The notes beneath the pieces are model-generated. The model saw only the letters and a list, made by a program, of their open reading frames with translations, had not been told where the DNA came from and ran no database searches. A DNA stretch of 64,000 nucleotides from Actinoallomurus vinaceus (lineage in GTDB: Bacteria; Actinomycetota; Actinomycetes; Streptosporangiales; Streptosporangiaceae), in the NCBI RefSeq assembly GCF_039542055.1, contig NZ_BAABHK010000030.1, positions 29,180-93,179 on the forward strand. The letters run 5' to 3'. The number at the start of each line of letters is the position of its first letter. The stretch's first letter is position 1. Below are positions 52,181 to 60,808 of this stretch, in pieces. A program made the translations under genes and the position numbers.

Positions 52181-52996
52181 CTATCGGTCCCACCAGATCG
52201 TGACCAGGGTACGGCCGATCGTGCCGGGAAACGCAACGCGCCCGCCCGGCGGGCGGGGGTCCACGCCGAGCTCGAGCAACGCGGCCGTCACCTCGTCCGT
52301 CCGCTCGGGCGGCAGGTCCAGGCGACGGCGCACCCGGTCCGCGAGGGCGGCCAGGTCGGGGTAGCCGCCCCATCCCTGCTCGTCCACCCACGTCTCCACT
52401 TGAGGGTGCACACCGGCGGCGCGGAGCGCCTCCGCCGCGTCGGCCGCCGTCGGCGGCGCGGGCCGTACGACGCCGTGGAACCTCTCCCACAGCGGGCTCA
52501 GCGCGTGCTGCGGATGCCGCTCGGGGATCTCGATGACGACCCGGAGGCGGGCGTGCCCGGTGAGCGCCGCGGCGAACGGCGCCAGGTCCGCCGCGCCGTA
52601 CAGCACGTGGTGGCAGACCACCAGATCCGCCGGTGGCGCCTCGGCCTCCGGCCACGAGCCGCGTACGGTCCGGACCGGCACCCCCACGCTCTCGGCGTTG
52701 CGGCGCAGCGCGGCCAGCAGGTGCTCCTCGCGGTCCAGACCGACGATCAGACCGGCGTGTCCGGCGAGCGGAAGAGAGGCGCCGCCGGAGCCGCAGCCGA
52801 CGTCCAGCACGGTGCCCTGATCGGGCAGCGCCTCCCGCTCCCGGGCGAACGACCGGCTGCCGGGCGGGACGGCGGTCTCCGCGTCCGCCGGCCGAGCCTC
52901 CCGGCGCACCCGCGGCCCGCCGGAGGCGTTCCACGCGGCGACGGCGCGCCGCCACCGCTCGAGGGCGTCCACGGCCACACGATACGGCCCCCGCAC
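52181..52996 (-). CDS. SAM-dependent methyltransferase
   Basis: A 271-residue class I methyltransferase. The SAM motif VLDVGCGSGGASLPLA (about 63-78) and the acidic end of strand 2 (VGLDREE) are clear, followed by PADLVVCHHVLYG. The C-terminal third is substrate-specific and not recognised. GTG at 52996 is the apparent start; its 5' end touches the repeat cluster that extends from the osmC gene, so the true promoter must be within repeat DNA. No neighbouring pathway points to the substrate. Confidence 0.83.
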   Translation of the reverse strand: MRGPYRVAVDALERWRRAVAAWNASGGPRVRREARPADAETAVPPGSRSFAREREALPDQGTVLDVGCGSGGASLPLAGHAGLIVGLDREEHLLAALRRNAESVGVPVRTVRGSWPEAEAPPADLVVCHHVLYGAADLAPFAAALTGHARLRVVIEIPERHPQHALSPLWERFHGVVRPAPPTAADAAEALRAAGVHPQVETWVDEQGWGGYPDLAALADRVRRRLDLPPERTDEVTAALLELGVDPRPPGGRVAFPGTIGRTLVTIWWDR

Positions 52997-53012
52997 GGTG
53001 CCGTGACCGAGC

Positions 53013-53258
53013 CGGGGCCGCCGTGTCGCGCAGACGCCGCGGCGCTCACCCCGAGCCGCTCGGCGACCGGCTACCGAGCCGGTGGCGCCGCGTCGTGCCG
53101 GCGCTGTGGCGCTCGCCCCGAGCGTCTCGGCGACCGGCTACCGGACCGAGGCCGCCGCGTCGTGCCGGCGCCGTGGCGCTCATCCCGAGTGTCTCGGCGA
53201 CCGGCTACCGAGCCGGGAGCGCGCCCTGAGCGTCCCGGCGACCGGCTCAGGACAGCTC
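53013..53258. repeat. 67-bp tandem repeats anchored on the osmC stop codon
   Basis: Two exact-length 67-bp units (53041-53107, 53108-53174), flanked by partial units (about 53013-53040, 53175-53218 and 53219-53258). Each contains CGGCGACCGGCT. The last contains the stop codon of osmC (TCA at 53247-53249 on the plus strand). The cluster runs from the osmC end to the methyltransferase start. Confidence 0.88.
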
Positions 53259-53654
53259 GGGCAGCACCTGCTCGGAGGGGGTCTCCTCGCGCAGCGCGCG
53301 GCCGACCGTGCAGTGGTTCTCGTGCACGCGGTGCGCCACGTCGGCGAAGACCTGCGCGGCCTTCTCGTCCCCCTCCGGGAGCTCCACGTCGTACGTGACG
53401 GTGATCGTGCCGAGCTTGGTCGGCGCGACCTTCTCCGCCGCCACGGTCGCGGCGAGCTTCACCAACCGATGGCCGCGCTTGGCGGTCAGCGGCTCCACCG
53501 TCACGATCTCGCAGCCGCCGAGCGCGGCGAGCAGCAGCTCCACCGGGGTGAAGACGCCGTCCTGGCCGGCGTCGCCGAAGGCGACCTCCGCGCCGCGGTC
53601 GTTACGGGCGACGAAGCCCCCGTCGTCGGTGCGCTCCACCCGAACCGAAGCCAT
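53247..53654 (-). CDS. OsmC/Ohr family peroxiredoxin-like protein
   Basis: A 135-residue OsmC-family protein. The two reactive Cys are Cys48 (ALGGCEIVTVE) and Cys115 (ENHCTVGRAL), as needed for reduction of organic hydroperoxides with lipoyl- or thiol-type donors. ATG at 53654 was chosen because GAGGAGGGG precedes it directly; the longer frame has a poor N-terminus. Its stop codon starts a series of 67-bp repeats. It is preceded 26 bp upstream by the HAD gene on the same strand, so the two may be cotranscribed. Confidence 0.9.
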   Translation of the reverse strand: MASVRVERTDDGGFVARNDRGAEVAFGDAGQDGVFTPVELLLAALGGCEIVTVEPLTAKRGHRLVKLAATVAAEKVAPTKLGTITVTYDVELPEGDEKAAQVFADVAHRVHENHCTVGRALREETPSEQVLPELS

Positions 53655-53680
53655 GGCCCCTCCTCTGTAGTCCCTGACCA

Positions 53681-54178
53681 CTAACCATGGTCCCCGGTGA
53701 GTTGTTCCAGCCACGTACGCGCCTGGGCGACGTGCGTCTCGGTGAGCCCGTGCAGCGGATCCACCGGGACGATGAGGTACGGGCCCAGCCCGGAGTCCTC
53801 GGCGAGCACCTCAGGGACGTCGGGCTCGTCCTCCAGCCACACGAACGGCCGAGCGCCGACCCAGGCGGCCACGTGCCGGGCCTTCCACGCCCCGAGCGAG
53901 AACTCCGGGTCGTGCGGCGGGATCGGAACGTGCCGCAGCTGGGGAAGCCCGACCCGCGGGCCGATCCAGTCGTTGGCCGCGTCCGTCCAGTAGGTCGCCC
54001 ACACGATCTCCGCGCCCATGTCCGCCGCGAGCCCGGTGAGCAGCGGCCCGTGCGCGGGATTGAGCAGCAGCCGGTAGACGACGCCGTTGGGCGAGGCACG
54101 GTACCGCTGATAACCGGGGGAGCGTTGTAGGGGATTGAGAACACCGTCCACGTCGAGCAGCACCAGCGGCGTGTCCAT
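53681..54178 (-). CDS. HAD-like hydrolase domain protein
   Basis: A 165-residue small HAD-fold protein. The N-terminal motif PLVLLDVDGVLNPL has Asp9 and Asp11, matching the nucleophile motif DxD; ATYWTDAAND and WLEDEPD supply later motifs. No cap domain is present. ATG at 54178 is the only start that gives a compact domain; upstream codons run into non-coding DNA. Phosphatase activity is inferred; substrate unknown. Confidence 0.78.
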   Translation of the reverse strand: MDTPLVLLDVDGVLNPLQRSPGYQRYRASPNGVVYRLLLNPAHGPLLTGLAADMGAEIVWATYWTDAANDWIGPRVGLPQLRHVPIPPHDPEFSLGAWKARHVAAWVGARPFVWLEDEPDVPEVLAEDSGLGPYLIVPVDPLHGLTETHVAQARTWLEQLTGDHG

Positions 54179-54260
54179 GACTTCGGACGCTATTCCAGTC
54201 CCCCCGGTCCGGACCAGTGCCCGCCGGAAGAACGATCGATCAATTCCGGTGGGTGGCACG

Positions 54261-54561
54261 TCACCATCGAGCGGTCCCGCCGTCGTGACCCTCGCCGCGG
54301 CCTTCGCGCGGCACGAAGATCGCGAAGGCGTCCTCCTCGGTGCACCGGGCATTGAGGCAGTAATCGGCCCATTCCGCAGCCTGCTCGAAGGCCGAGTCCG
54401 CGGCGACGCGGGCGACCGCCGCCTCCACGTCCAGCAGCGTACGGCGCAGCTCGACACCGGGCCCGAGCAGCGCCCAGTGGGCCCCCGGCCCGTCCGTACG
54501 GCATGCCGACGCTCCCCGGGTTCACCACGAGGCGGCCCGCGGCGAGCCGGGTGAACGGCAT
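54261..54561 (-). pseudogene. Truncated, frameshifted metallophosphoesterase (YfcE/MPP-type) remnant
   Basis: On the minus strand the first frame reads MPFTRLAAGRLVVNPGSVGM then PYGRAG, the classic C-terminal block of YfcE-like phosphoesterases. After a run of five C (54482-54486, + strand) homology continues in the next frame (AHWALLGPG, DSAFEQAAEWADYC, TEEDAFAIFVPRE) to a stop at 54261. About 100 of the usual 230-250 residues remain. The N-terminal catalytic part is gone, and its cut point coincides with the left border of the next gene block. Not expressed as an enzyme. Confidence 0.72.
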
Positions 54562-54677
54562 TGCCGACGGCGCTTGAGCCGGGCGGAAGGGGCGGCATCG
54601 TCAGCGCCGTGGATCGCCGTTGCCGGAGGCACGAAGAATCTCGGCGAAAGCTCGCCAAGGCTCGCCTCGCTGCGTGG

Positions 54678-55169
54678 TCAGGCGCTCTCGGGGTCGGTGC
54701 GGATCAGGCCTGGGCCCGCGTCGACGACCGAGTCCCCGGGGGTGATGTCGTGGCCGTTTTCGCAGCGTAGTACGGCGTGTACGGGGGCGCCGCAGTCCCG
54801 GTGGCGGACGGTCAGCGGCGGTCCTTGCTCGTCACTGGCCCAGGCGTCGCCCCACTGCCGCAGCGCCATGATCACGGGATACAGGTCGCGGCCCTTCGCG
54901 GTCAGCCGGTAGGCAGAGCGGGTCCGCTGGCCGGGCTCCTGGTAGGGGAAGCGCTCCAGCAGTCCCGCGGCGGTCAGTTCCTTCAGGCGGGCCGCGGTGG
55001 CGGGCTCGCCGATGCCCACCCGCCGCGCGAAGTCGTCGAATCTGCGCGTGCCGAAGAAGGCCTCCCGCATGATCAGCAGCGCCGACTTGGTGCCGACGAC
55101 CGCCAGGGCACGGGCGATCGAGCAGTTGGCCATGGACCAGGTGTCGCGATCCTCCAACAGGTCACTCAT
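54678..55169 (-). CDS. HxlR family transcriptional regulator
   Basis: A 163-residue HxlR (MarR-like) regulator with the start CSIARALAVVGTKSALLI, winged helix to about residue 100, and a C-terminal tail with Cys pairs (RDCGAP and LRCENGHD) that look like a rubredoxin-style metal site. It is divergent from an SDR gene, and a palindrome ACTTGC-N6-GCAAGT lies directly upstream, so it probably controls the SDR-tautomerase-exporter genes. HxlR proteins often sense aldehydes or quinones. Belongs to the block thought to be acquired. Confidence 0.9.
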   Translation of the reverse strand: MSDLLEDRDTWSMANCSIARALAVVGTKSALLIMREAFFGTRRFDDFARRVGIGEPATAARLKELTAAGLLERFPYQEPGQRTRSAYRLTAKGRDLYPVIMALRQWGDAWASDEQGPPLTVRHRDCGAPVHAVLRCENGHDITPGDSVVDAGPGLIRTDPESA

Positions 55170-55185
55170 GTCGCAATCGTACCTG

Positions 55186-55236
55186 ACTTGCGTGGATGCA
55201 AGTTAGGGTTATAACGTCGTAACTGACTTTCGTCAG
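55186..55236. promoter_or_regulatory. HxlR operator and second palindrome
   Basis: ACTTGC-GTGGAT-GCAAGT lies at 55186-55203, and CTGAC-N4-GTCAG at 55223-55236, in the HxlR/SDR divergent gap. Spacing and location fit HxlR-type binding. Confidence 0.6.
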
Positions 55237-55287
55237 CATTAGCCAGGTGGCCGTGCAGGCCGCCCGTACATGTCGAGGAGAACGCAC

Positions 55288-55989
55288 ATGACTGCGATCG
55301 AAGGTTCTGTCGCCCTGGTCACCGGAGGTCAGCGCGGCATCGGCAAGGCGTTCGTCGAAGAGCTGCTGGCCCGGGGGGCGAAGAAGGTCTACGCCACCGC
55401 GCGCAAGCCCGGCCCGAGCCACGATGAGCGGGTAGAGGTCCTCGCCCTGGATGTCACCGACGACGCCTCGGTCGCCGCCCTGGCCGAGCGCGCCAGGGAT
55501 GTCGACACGGTCTTCAACAACGCCGGTGTCCTGTACCGAGCGCCGCTGCTCACGTCGGACCTCACGCAGGTCAAGGACATGTTCGACACCAACGTCTTCG
55601 GCCCGCTGCGCATCGCTCAGGCATTCGCCCCGGTGCTGGCGAACAACGGCGGCGGCGTCCTGGTCGACATGCACTCGCTGCTGTCCTGGTCGGCCGGAGG
55701 CGGCGGCTACGGAGCCTCGAAGGCCGCGCTGTGGTCCCTGACGAACTCCCTGCGCATCGAGCTCGCCGCGCAGAACACGCAGGTCGTCGGCGTCCACCTG
55801 GGCTTCGCGGACACCGACATGGTCTCGGCCATCCCCGTCCAGAAGATCTCCGCCGACGACGTCGCCCGCATCGTCCTGGACGGCGTCGAACGCGGCGACA
55901 GCGAAGTGCTCGTCGACGACGTCACCCGCAAGATCAAGTCCGCGCTCTCCGGCCCCGTGGAGGGCCTCACCCTCGGCATCGGCCGCTGA
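55288..55989 (+). CDS. Short-chain dehydrogenase/reductase
   Basis: A 233-residue SDR with TGGQRGIGKAF as cofactor loop, FNNAGV, and YGASKAAL as the catalytic Tyr/Lys; the catalytic Ser is in MHSLLSW. The ATG at 55288 follows GAGGAG by seven bases. First gene of a likely unit with the tautomerase 46 bp later and the fused exporter, all controlled by the divergent HxlR. Likely handles a reactive carbonyl or quinone, given the regulator class; that is inference. Confidence 0.9.
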   Translation: MTAIEGSVALVTGGQRGIGKAFVEELLARGAKKVYATARKPGPSHDERVEVLALDVTDDASVAALAERARDVDTVFNNAGVLYRAPLLTSDLTQVKDMFDTNVFGPLRIAQAFAPVLANNGGGVLVDMHSLLSWSAGGGGYGASKAALWSLTNSLRIELAAQNTQVVGVHLGFADTDMVSAIPVQKISADDVARIVLDGVERGDSEVLVDDVTRKIKSALSGPVEGLTLGIGR

Positions 55990-56035
55990 CCGAAGCGCTC
56001 TCCGCGCTCCACCCGACCCGACCTGGGAGAAAATC

Positions 56036-56458
56036 ATGCCGCTCTGGCACGTCTACCACCCGCCCGGCACCTACACCCCGCAGCAGAAGCAGCAACTCGC
56101 CGACGACATCACCGGGTTCTACACCGACCGCGGGCTGCCGAAGTTCTACGTCGTCACGCTCTTCCACGAGATCGACGCGTCCTCCTTCTACATCGGCGGC
56201 GAGCCCTCGCAGAACGCCGTGCGCTTCGTGGTCGAGCACATCGCCCGGCACGCCGTTGACCCGGCCGCGCGCAAGCGGACCGGCGAGGCCCTCGCCCGGC
56301 TGCTCGCCCCCCACACCAAGGACCGCGGCCTGTACTGCGAGTTCCACGTCGACGAAACGCCCCGGGAGCTCTGGATGACGGACGGAATCGCGCCGCCCCC
56401 GTCGGGGAGCGACGCCGAGCAGCACTGGGTGAGGGAGAACCGCCCGATCCCCTACTGA
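56036..56458 (+). CDS. Tautomerase-superfamily protein (cis-CaaD-like)
   Basis: A 140-residue protein starting M-PLWHVYHPPG. After Met removal the N-terminal Pro can act as the general base, as in the tautomerase superfamily. The two-half pseudo-repeat and length fit the putative oxalocrotonate tautomerase family (PF14832) related to cis-3-chloroacrylic acid dehalogenase. GGGAG precedes the ATG. Located between an SDR and an exporter, it could isomerise or hydrate a catabolic intermediate. Activity not established. Confidence 0.82.
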   Translation: MPLWHVYHPPGTYTPQQKQQLADDITGFYTDRGLPKFYVVTLFHEIDASSFYIGGEPSQNAVRFVVEHIARHAVDPAARKRTGEALARLLAPHTKDRGLYCEFHVDETPRELWMTDGIAPPPSGSDAEQHWVRENRPIPY

Positions 56459-56620
56459 CCGGACTCCCACGGCGCTCTCCCGACCGGTCCAGGGCGCCGC
56501 GGGACCTCAGGACGCGCCTGTGTCAGATGGCGACTCCCAGGGTCACGTCGAAACAGCCACCGCCAACTCGCCGACGATGTCGCGGCTCGCTACCCGTAGC
56601 TCGACCGAAACGAGAAAGCC

Positions 56621-59149
56621 ATGCCCTCCAACCCCGCCGACGCCGTGGCCCGGCCCACAGGCGCGTCCCCGCGAGCAGGCCGGCGAGCCGACGCCCGGCC
56701 CCCCCGAGGCGGCGGTTCGCATCGGCTCTCGGAGGCCTTCACACTCATCGCGATGTGCCTGGGCAGCATGATGACCTTCCTGCTGATCACCGCATCGGTG
56801 ACGGCCCTGTCGGCCATCCAGGACGATCTGCACGTCGCCCCGACCAGCCTGGTCTGGATCCCCTCGGCCTACAGCCTGCTCGTGGCGAGCCTGGTCATGT
56901 CCGCGGGCACCATCGGTAACCGCTACGGCCGCAAACGGGCCTTCCTGACCGGCGCCGCGATCATGATCATTGGATCGCTCACCGTCTACGCCGCCGGCTC
57001 GACCGGAACCGTCATCGCCGGTCAGTTCATCTCCGGTGTCGGTGGCGCCCTCATCCTGCCCAACAGCCTCGCCATCCTGGGCGCCACCTTCCCCGACCCC
57101 CACCGGCGCACCGAAGTCGTCACCGCCTGGGTGGCATCATCCGGCATCGGACTCGCGGTCGGCCCGCTGATCGCCGGAGTACTCCTCGATCACTTCCGTT
57201 GGAACACCGTCTTCCTGTCCACCGCCGCCCTGGGCGTCGTCACCATCGCCGTCGCCGCTTTCGTCACTGAATCCCGCAGCCCCGGCGGCAAGCTCGACAT
57301 CCCCGGCCAGCTTCTGGGCATCCTCGGCATCGCCGGCCTGGTCTACGCCATCATCGAAGGCGGACACGACGGCTACACCAGCACCCGCATCCTCACCGCC
57401 TGGATCATCGCGGCCGCTGCCCTCATCGGCTTCGTCCTGGTCGAGCGGGCCAGCACCACACCGCTGCTGGACATCACCTTGTTCCGCTCGGCCTCCTTCA
57501 GCGCCGTCATGTTCATCGCGGCCGTCTCGCTCTTCGGCTTCACCGGCGTCGCCATCCTGTCGGTGCTCTACTACGAGCGCGTCCAGCGCCTGACCGGCCT
57601 GGAGGTGGGCTGGCGCATGCTGGCGTTCTTCGGGGTCTACGTCGTCGTCGCCTACGTGACCGGACGAGTCATCCGCCACACCGGCTTCAAACTGCCCCTC
57701 ACCCTCGGTCTGCTCCTGGGAGCGGGGGGCGCTTTCGGACTCACCACCCAGGACCCAGGCACTCCCTACACCCACGTGTGGTGGCTGTACGCGCTCTTCG
57801 GAGCCGCATGCGGGCTGGTAGCGGCCCCCAGCACGGCCGCGGCACTGGTCAGCGTCTCCCACGAACGCGCCGGCATGGCCTCCGGGGCCGTCAACGCCTT
57901 CCGCCAGGTCGGATCGGTCATGGGCTCATCACTGCTGGGCGCGTTGCTCGCCGGCCGGTTCGCGTCCCAACTGCCAGGCCGGCTCGGCTCCCACCATGTT
58001 CCCCAGGCCGCCTGGCCGGCCGTCGAGCAGGCCGCTTCCAGCGGCACCGGTCAGGGAACCGCCCCGCCGAATGTGACCGCTGCGGTCGGCGACGCCTTCA
58101 CCTCCGGCATCCACGCCGGGATGACCGTCATCGCGGCGGTCTTCCTCTGCGCAGCACTCATCGCCTTCGTCTTCGTGAACAACCGGCCCCACACCACCAA
58201 CCCGGTGAACAAGGAAGCCACCACCGCCGTCGGCATGGGCGCGTCCGCATCGATCGGGGAGGCGGGTGCGCGAGGCCGCCACGACCACCAAAGCGAGCAG
58301 GAACCGGTCTTTGCCGGCATGGACCCGCAGGCCCCGAAGGTCGTGTACGGCTCCGTAGGTGGCGAGGACGCTCAGCATGGCGGAGTGATCCGCGGGTTCG
58401 TCCGCGATGCCAACGGCGTGCCGGTGGCCCACGCCGCGCTCACGCTGATCGACGTCCGCGGTCATCAGATCGGCCGCGCAACCACGTCAACCGACGGCCG
58501 GTACGAGGTGCCGACGCCGAGCACCGGTGCCTATGTGCTGATCGCGTCGGCGGGTGACCACGAACCGCGGGCCGCCACCGTGGTGACCGGCGACCAGCCG
58601 ACCGACTTCGATCCGGTGCTCATCGGCGCCGACAGGCTCGTCGGCACCGTCCGTGATGTGGACGGCGAACCGGTGCGGGACGCAATGGTCGTGGTGACCG
58701 ATGCATCTGGCGAGGTCGTCGCGGCCGACACGACCGACGCCGATGGCGGCTACGCCGTCAGGCGGATAGCGGCGGGAACTTACACGCTGGCCGTCAGCGC
58801 CGCCGCGCATCGGCCGTCCGCGATCATCGTCGAGGTCGGCATCGACCAGACCCGCCAGGATGTCCAGTTGCTGGCAGGCGCCTGGCTCCGCGGCACGGTG
58901 CGAGCCACCGGACGCGGCGCGCTGTCCGATGTCCGGGTTGCGCTGCTGGACGCCGCCGGGAAGGAGGTCGGAGTCGTGATCACGGGTCCGGACGGGGAGT
59001 ACGCCTTCGCCGACCTGACCGGCGGCCAGTACACCGTCGTGGCCTCCGGTTACTCACCGGTGGCCAGTGCGGTCATCCTGGACGGCCGCGGTGAGGACGC
59101 GCACGACGTATGGCTCGGCCATCCAGACCTCGACCTCAGCACCGAGTAG
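56621..59149 (+). CDS. DHA2-type MFS exporter fused to three carboxypeptidase-regulatory-like Ig domains
   Basis: An 842-residue chimera. Residues about 35-535 form a 14-helix MFS exporter (ALSAIQDDLHVAP, GNRYGRKRAFL for motif A, SSGIGLAVGPLIAG for motif C). After a linker, about 590-830 hold three repeats of an Ig-like CarboxypepD_reg fold (GVIRGFVRDANGVPVAHA, LVGTVRDVDGEPVRDA, LRGTVRATGRGALSDV, each with a T-DG-Y/YAF turn). The C-terminus is cytoplasmic by helix count (14), or outside if one helix is missed. Start is the first suitable ATG at 56621. It is the last gene of the HxlR block. Role of the tail unknown. Confidence 0.85.
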   Translation: MPSNPADAVARPTGASPRAGRRADARPPRGGGSHRLSEAFTLIAMCLGSMMTFLLITASVTALSAIQDDLHVAPTSLVWIPSAYSLLVASLVMSAGTIGNRYGRKRAFLTGAAIMIIGSLTVYAAGSTGTVIAGQFISGVGGALILPNSLAILGATFPDPHRRTEVVTAWVASSGIGLAVGPLIAGVLLDHFRWNTVFLSTAALGVVTIAVAAFVTESRSPGGKLDIPGQLLGILGIAGLVYAIIEGGHDGYTSTRILTAWIIAAAALIGFVLVERASTTPLLDITLFRSASFSAVMFIAAVSLFGFTGVAILSVLYYERVQRLTGLEVGWRMLAFFGVYVVVAYVTGRVIRHTGFKLPLTLGLLLGAGGAFGLTTQDPGTPYTHVWWLYALFGAACGLVAAPSTAAALVSVSHERAGMASGAVNAFRQVGSVMGSSLLGALLAGRFASQLPGRLGSHHVPQAAWPAVEQAASSGTGQGTAPPNVTAAVGDAFTSGIHAGMTVIAAVFLCAALIAFVFVNNRPHTTNPVNKEATTAVGMGASASIGEAGARGRHDHQSEQEPVFAGMDPQAPKVVYGSVGGEDAQHGGVIRGFVRDANGVPVAHAALTLIDVRGHQIGRATTSTDGRYEVPTPSTGAYVLIASAGDHEPRAATVVTGDQPTDFDPVLIGADRLVGTVRDVDGEPVRDAMVVVTDASGEVVAADTTDADGGYAVRRIAAGTYTLAVSAAAHRPSAIIVEVGIDQTRQDVQLLAGAWLRGTVRATGRGALSDVRVALLDAAGKEVGVVITGPDGEYAFADLTGGQYTVVASGYSPVASAVILDGRGEDAHDVWLGHPDLDLSTE

Positions 59150-59182
59150 GCGGTTGCCCGGCGGCCTCGCGTCCGGCACGCG

Positions 59183-59320
59183 TTGGCCAAGACGACGCTC
59201 GACGTTTACGGGCACCTTTGGCTCGACAAAGACGAATCGACCCGGTCCGCCGTGGATGCTGTGCTGGCGGACCGGGCCGGTTCTGTGGACTCTGTGCGGA
59301 CTCAGAGGGAGGTCACCTGA
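59183..59320 (+). pseudogene. Tyrosine recombinase (integrase) C-terminal remnant
   Basis: No start codon opens this frame, but it reads LAKTTLDVYGHLWLDKDEST followed by RSAVDAVLADRA and a tail to a TGA at 59318-59320. This is the familiar end of phage-type tyrosine integrases: the catalytic Tyr lies in the DVYGHL segment, followed by the SxxAVxxVL helix. The preceding about 20 codons are unrelated. Only about 45 residues survive, just after the fused MFS gene and before glnA. It marks a decayed mobile element. Confidence 0.75.
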
Positions 59321-59350
59321 TGTCTTACCAGGTGAGCACATCCCCCCTGA

Positions 59351-60775
59351 TCACACGTCGTAGTAGAGCTCGAACTCGTGCGGGTGCGGGCGGAGCCGGA
59401 TCGGGTCCAGCTCGTTCTCGCGCTTGTAGGCGATCCACGTCTCGATGAGGTCGGGCGTGAACACGCCGCCCTCGAGGAGATAGTCGTGGTCGGCCTCGAG
59501 CGCGTTGAGGACGGCCTCCAGCGAGCCCGGCACCTGCGGGATGTTGCGGGCCTCCTCCGGCGGCAGCTCGTACAGGTCCTTGTCCACCGGCTCCGGCGGC
59601 TCGACCTTGTTCTTGATGCCGTCGAGGCCGGCCATCAGCATGGCCGCGAACGCGAGGTACGGGTTGGCGGACGGGTCCGGCACCCGGAACTCCAGGCGCT
59701 TGGCCTTCGGGTTCGACCCCGTGATCGGGATGCGGACGCAGGCCGAGCGGTTGCGCTGGGAGTAGACCAGGTTGACCGGCGCCTCGTAGCCCGGGACCAG
59801 GCGGTGGTAGGAGTTCACCGTCGGGTTGGTGAAGGCCAGCAGCGACGGGGCGTGCTTGAGCAGACCGCCGATGTAGTAGCGGCCCATGTCGGACAGGCCC
59901 GCGTAGCCGACCTCGTCGTAGAAGAGCGGCGAGCCGTCCTTCCACAGCGACTGGTGGCAGTGCATGCCGGAGCCGTTGTCACCGAAGATCGGCTTGGGCA
60001 TGAAGGTGACCGTCTTGCCGGCCCCCCGGGCGACGCTCTTCACGATGTACTTGTAGAGCATCATCTTGTCGGCCATGGTCAGCAGCGTGTCGAACTTGAT
60101 GTCGATCTCCGCCTGACCGGCCGTGCCGACCTCGTGGTGCTGCATCTCGGTCTCGATGCCGCACTCGATGAGCTGGCGGACCATCTCCGACCGCAGGTCG
60201 GTGAAGTGGTCCATCGGCGGCACCGGGAAGTAGCCGCCCTTGTACCGCGGCTTGTAGCCGAGGTTGCCGCCTTCCTCCTTGCGGCCGGTGTTCCACGCGC
60301 CCTCGATGGAGTCGATGTGGAAGTAGGACTCGTGCTGCTTCGTCTCGAAGCGCACGTCGTCGAAGATGTAGAACTCCGCCTCCGGGCCGAAGAACGCCGT
60401 GTCCGCAATGCCGGTGCCGCGCAGGTAGTCCTGTGCCTTGCGGGCGACGTTGCGCGGGTCACGGCTGTACGGCTCGCCGGTCAGCGGGTCGTGGACGAAG
60501 AACGTGATGTTCAGCGTCTTGTGCTGGCGGAACGGGTCGAGCACAGCCGTCGACGGGTCCGGCAGCAGCAGCATGTCCGACTCGTGGATCTCCTGGAACC
60601 CACGGATGGAGGAACCGTCGAACATCAGCCCGTCGGTGAAGACGTTCTCTCCGAAGTTCTCCACCGGGAACGTGAAGTGCTGCGTCGTGCCCGGCAGGTC
60701 CGTGAACCTGACATCGACGAACTGCACCCCTTCGTTCCTGATGAAGGACAGGACCTCTTCGGCGCTGTTGAACAT
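59351..60775 (-). CDS. glnA: Glutamine synthetase type I
   Basis: A 474-residue GS-I enzyme making glutamine from glutamate, ammonium and ATP. It has the MFDGSSIRGFQ, GPEAEFYIFD, HHEVGTAGQAEID, NGSGMHCH and NRSACVRIP blocks. Tyr402 (KDLYELPPEE) is the adenylylation site used by GlnE. ATG at 60775 follows AAGGAGG at ideal spacing. Upstream lies a complete GlnR-type box. It is convergent with nothing; its 3' end abuts the integrase remnant. Confidence 0.97.
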   Translation of the reverse strand: MFNSAEEVLSFIRNEGVQFVDVRFTDLPGTTQHFTFPVENFGENVFTDGLMFDGSSIRGFQEIHESDMLLLPDPSTAVLDPFRQHKTLNITFFVHDPLTGEPYSRDPRNVARKAQDYLRGTGIADTAFFGPEAEFYIFDDVRFETKQHESYFHIDSIEGAWNTGRKEEGGNLGYKPRYKGGYFPVPPMDHFTDLRSEMVRQLIECGIETEMQHHEVGTAGQAEIDIKFDTLLTMADKMMLYKYIVKSVARGAGKTVTFMPKPIFGDNGSGMHCHQSLWKDGSPLFYDEVGYAGLSDMGRYYIGGLLKHAPSLLAFTNPTVNSYHRLVPGYEAPVNLVYSQRNRSACVRIPITGSNPKAKRLEFRVPDPSANPYLAFAAMLMAGLDGIKNKVEPPEPVDKDLYELPPEEARNIPQVPGSLEAVLNALEADHDYLLEGGVFTPDLIETWIAYKRENELDPIRLRPHPHEFELYYDV

Positions 60776-60808
60776 CCAACCTCCTTGGGGCGCTTTTTTG
60801 CGTTTAGA

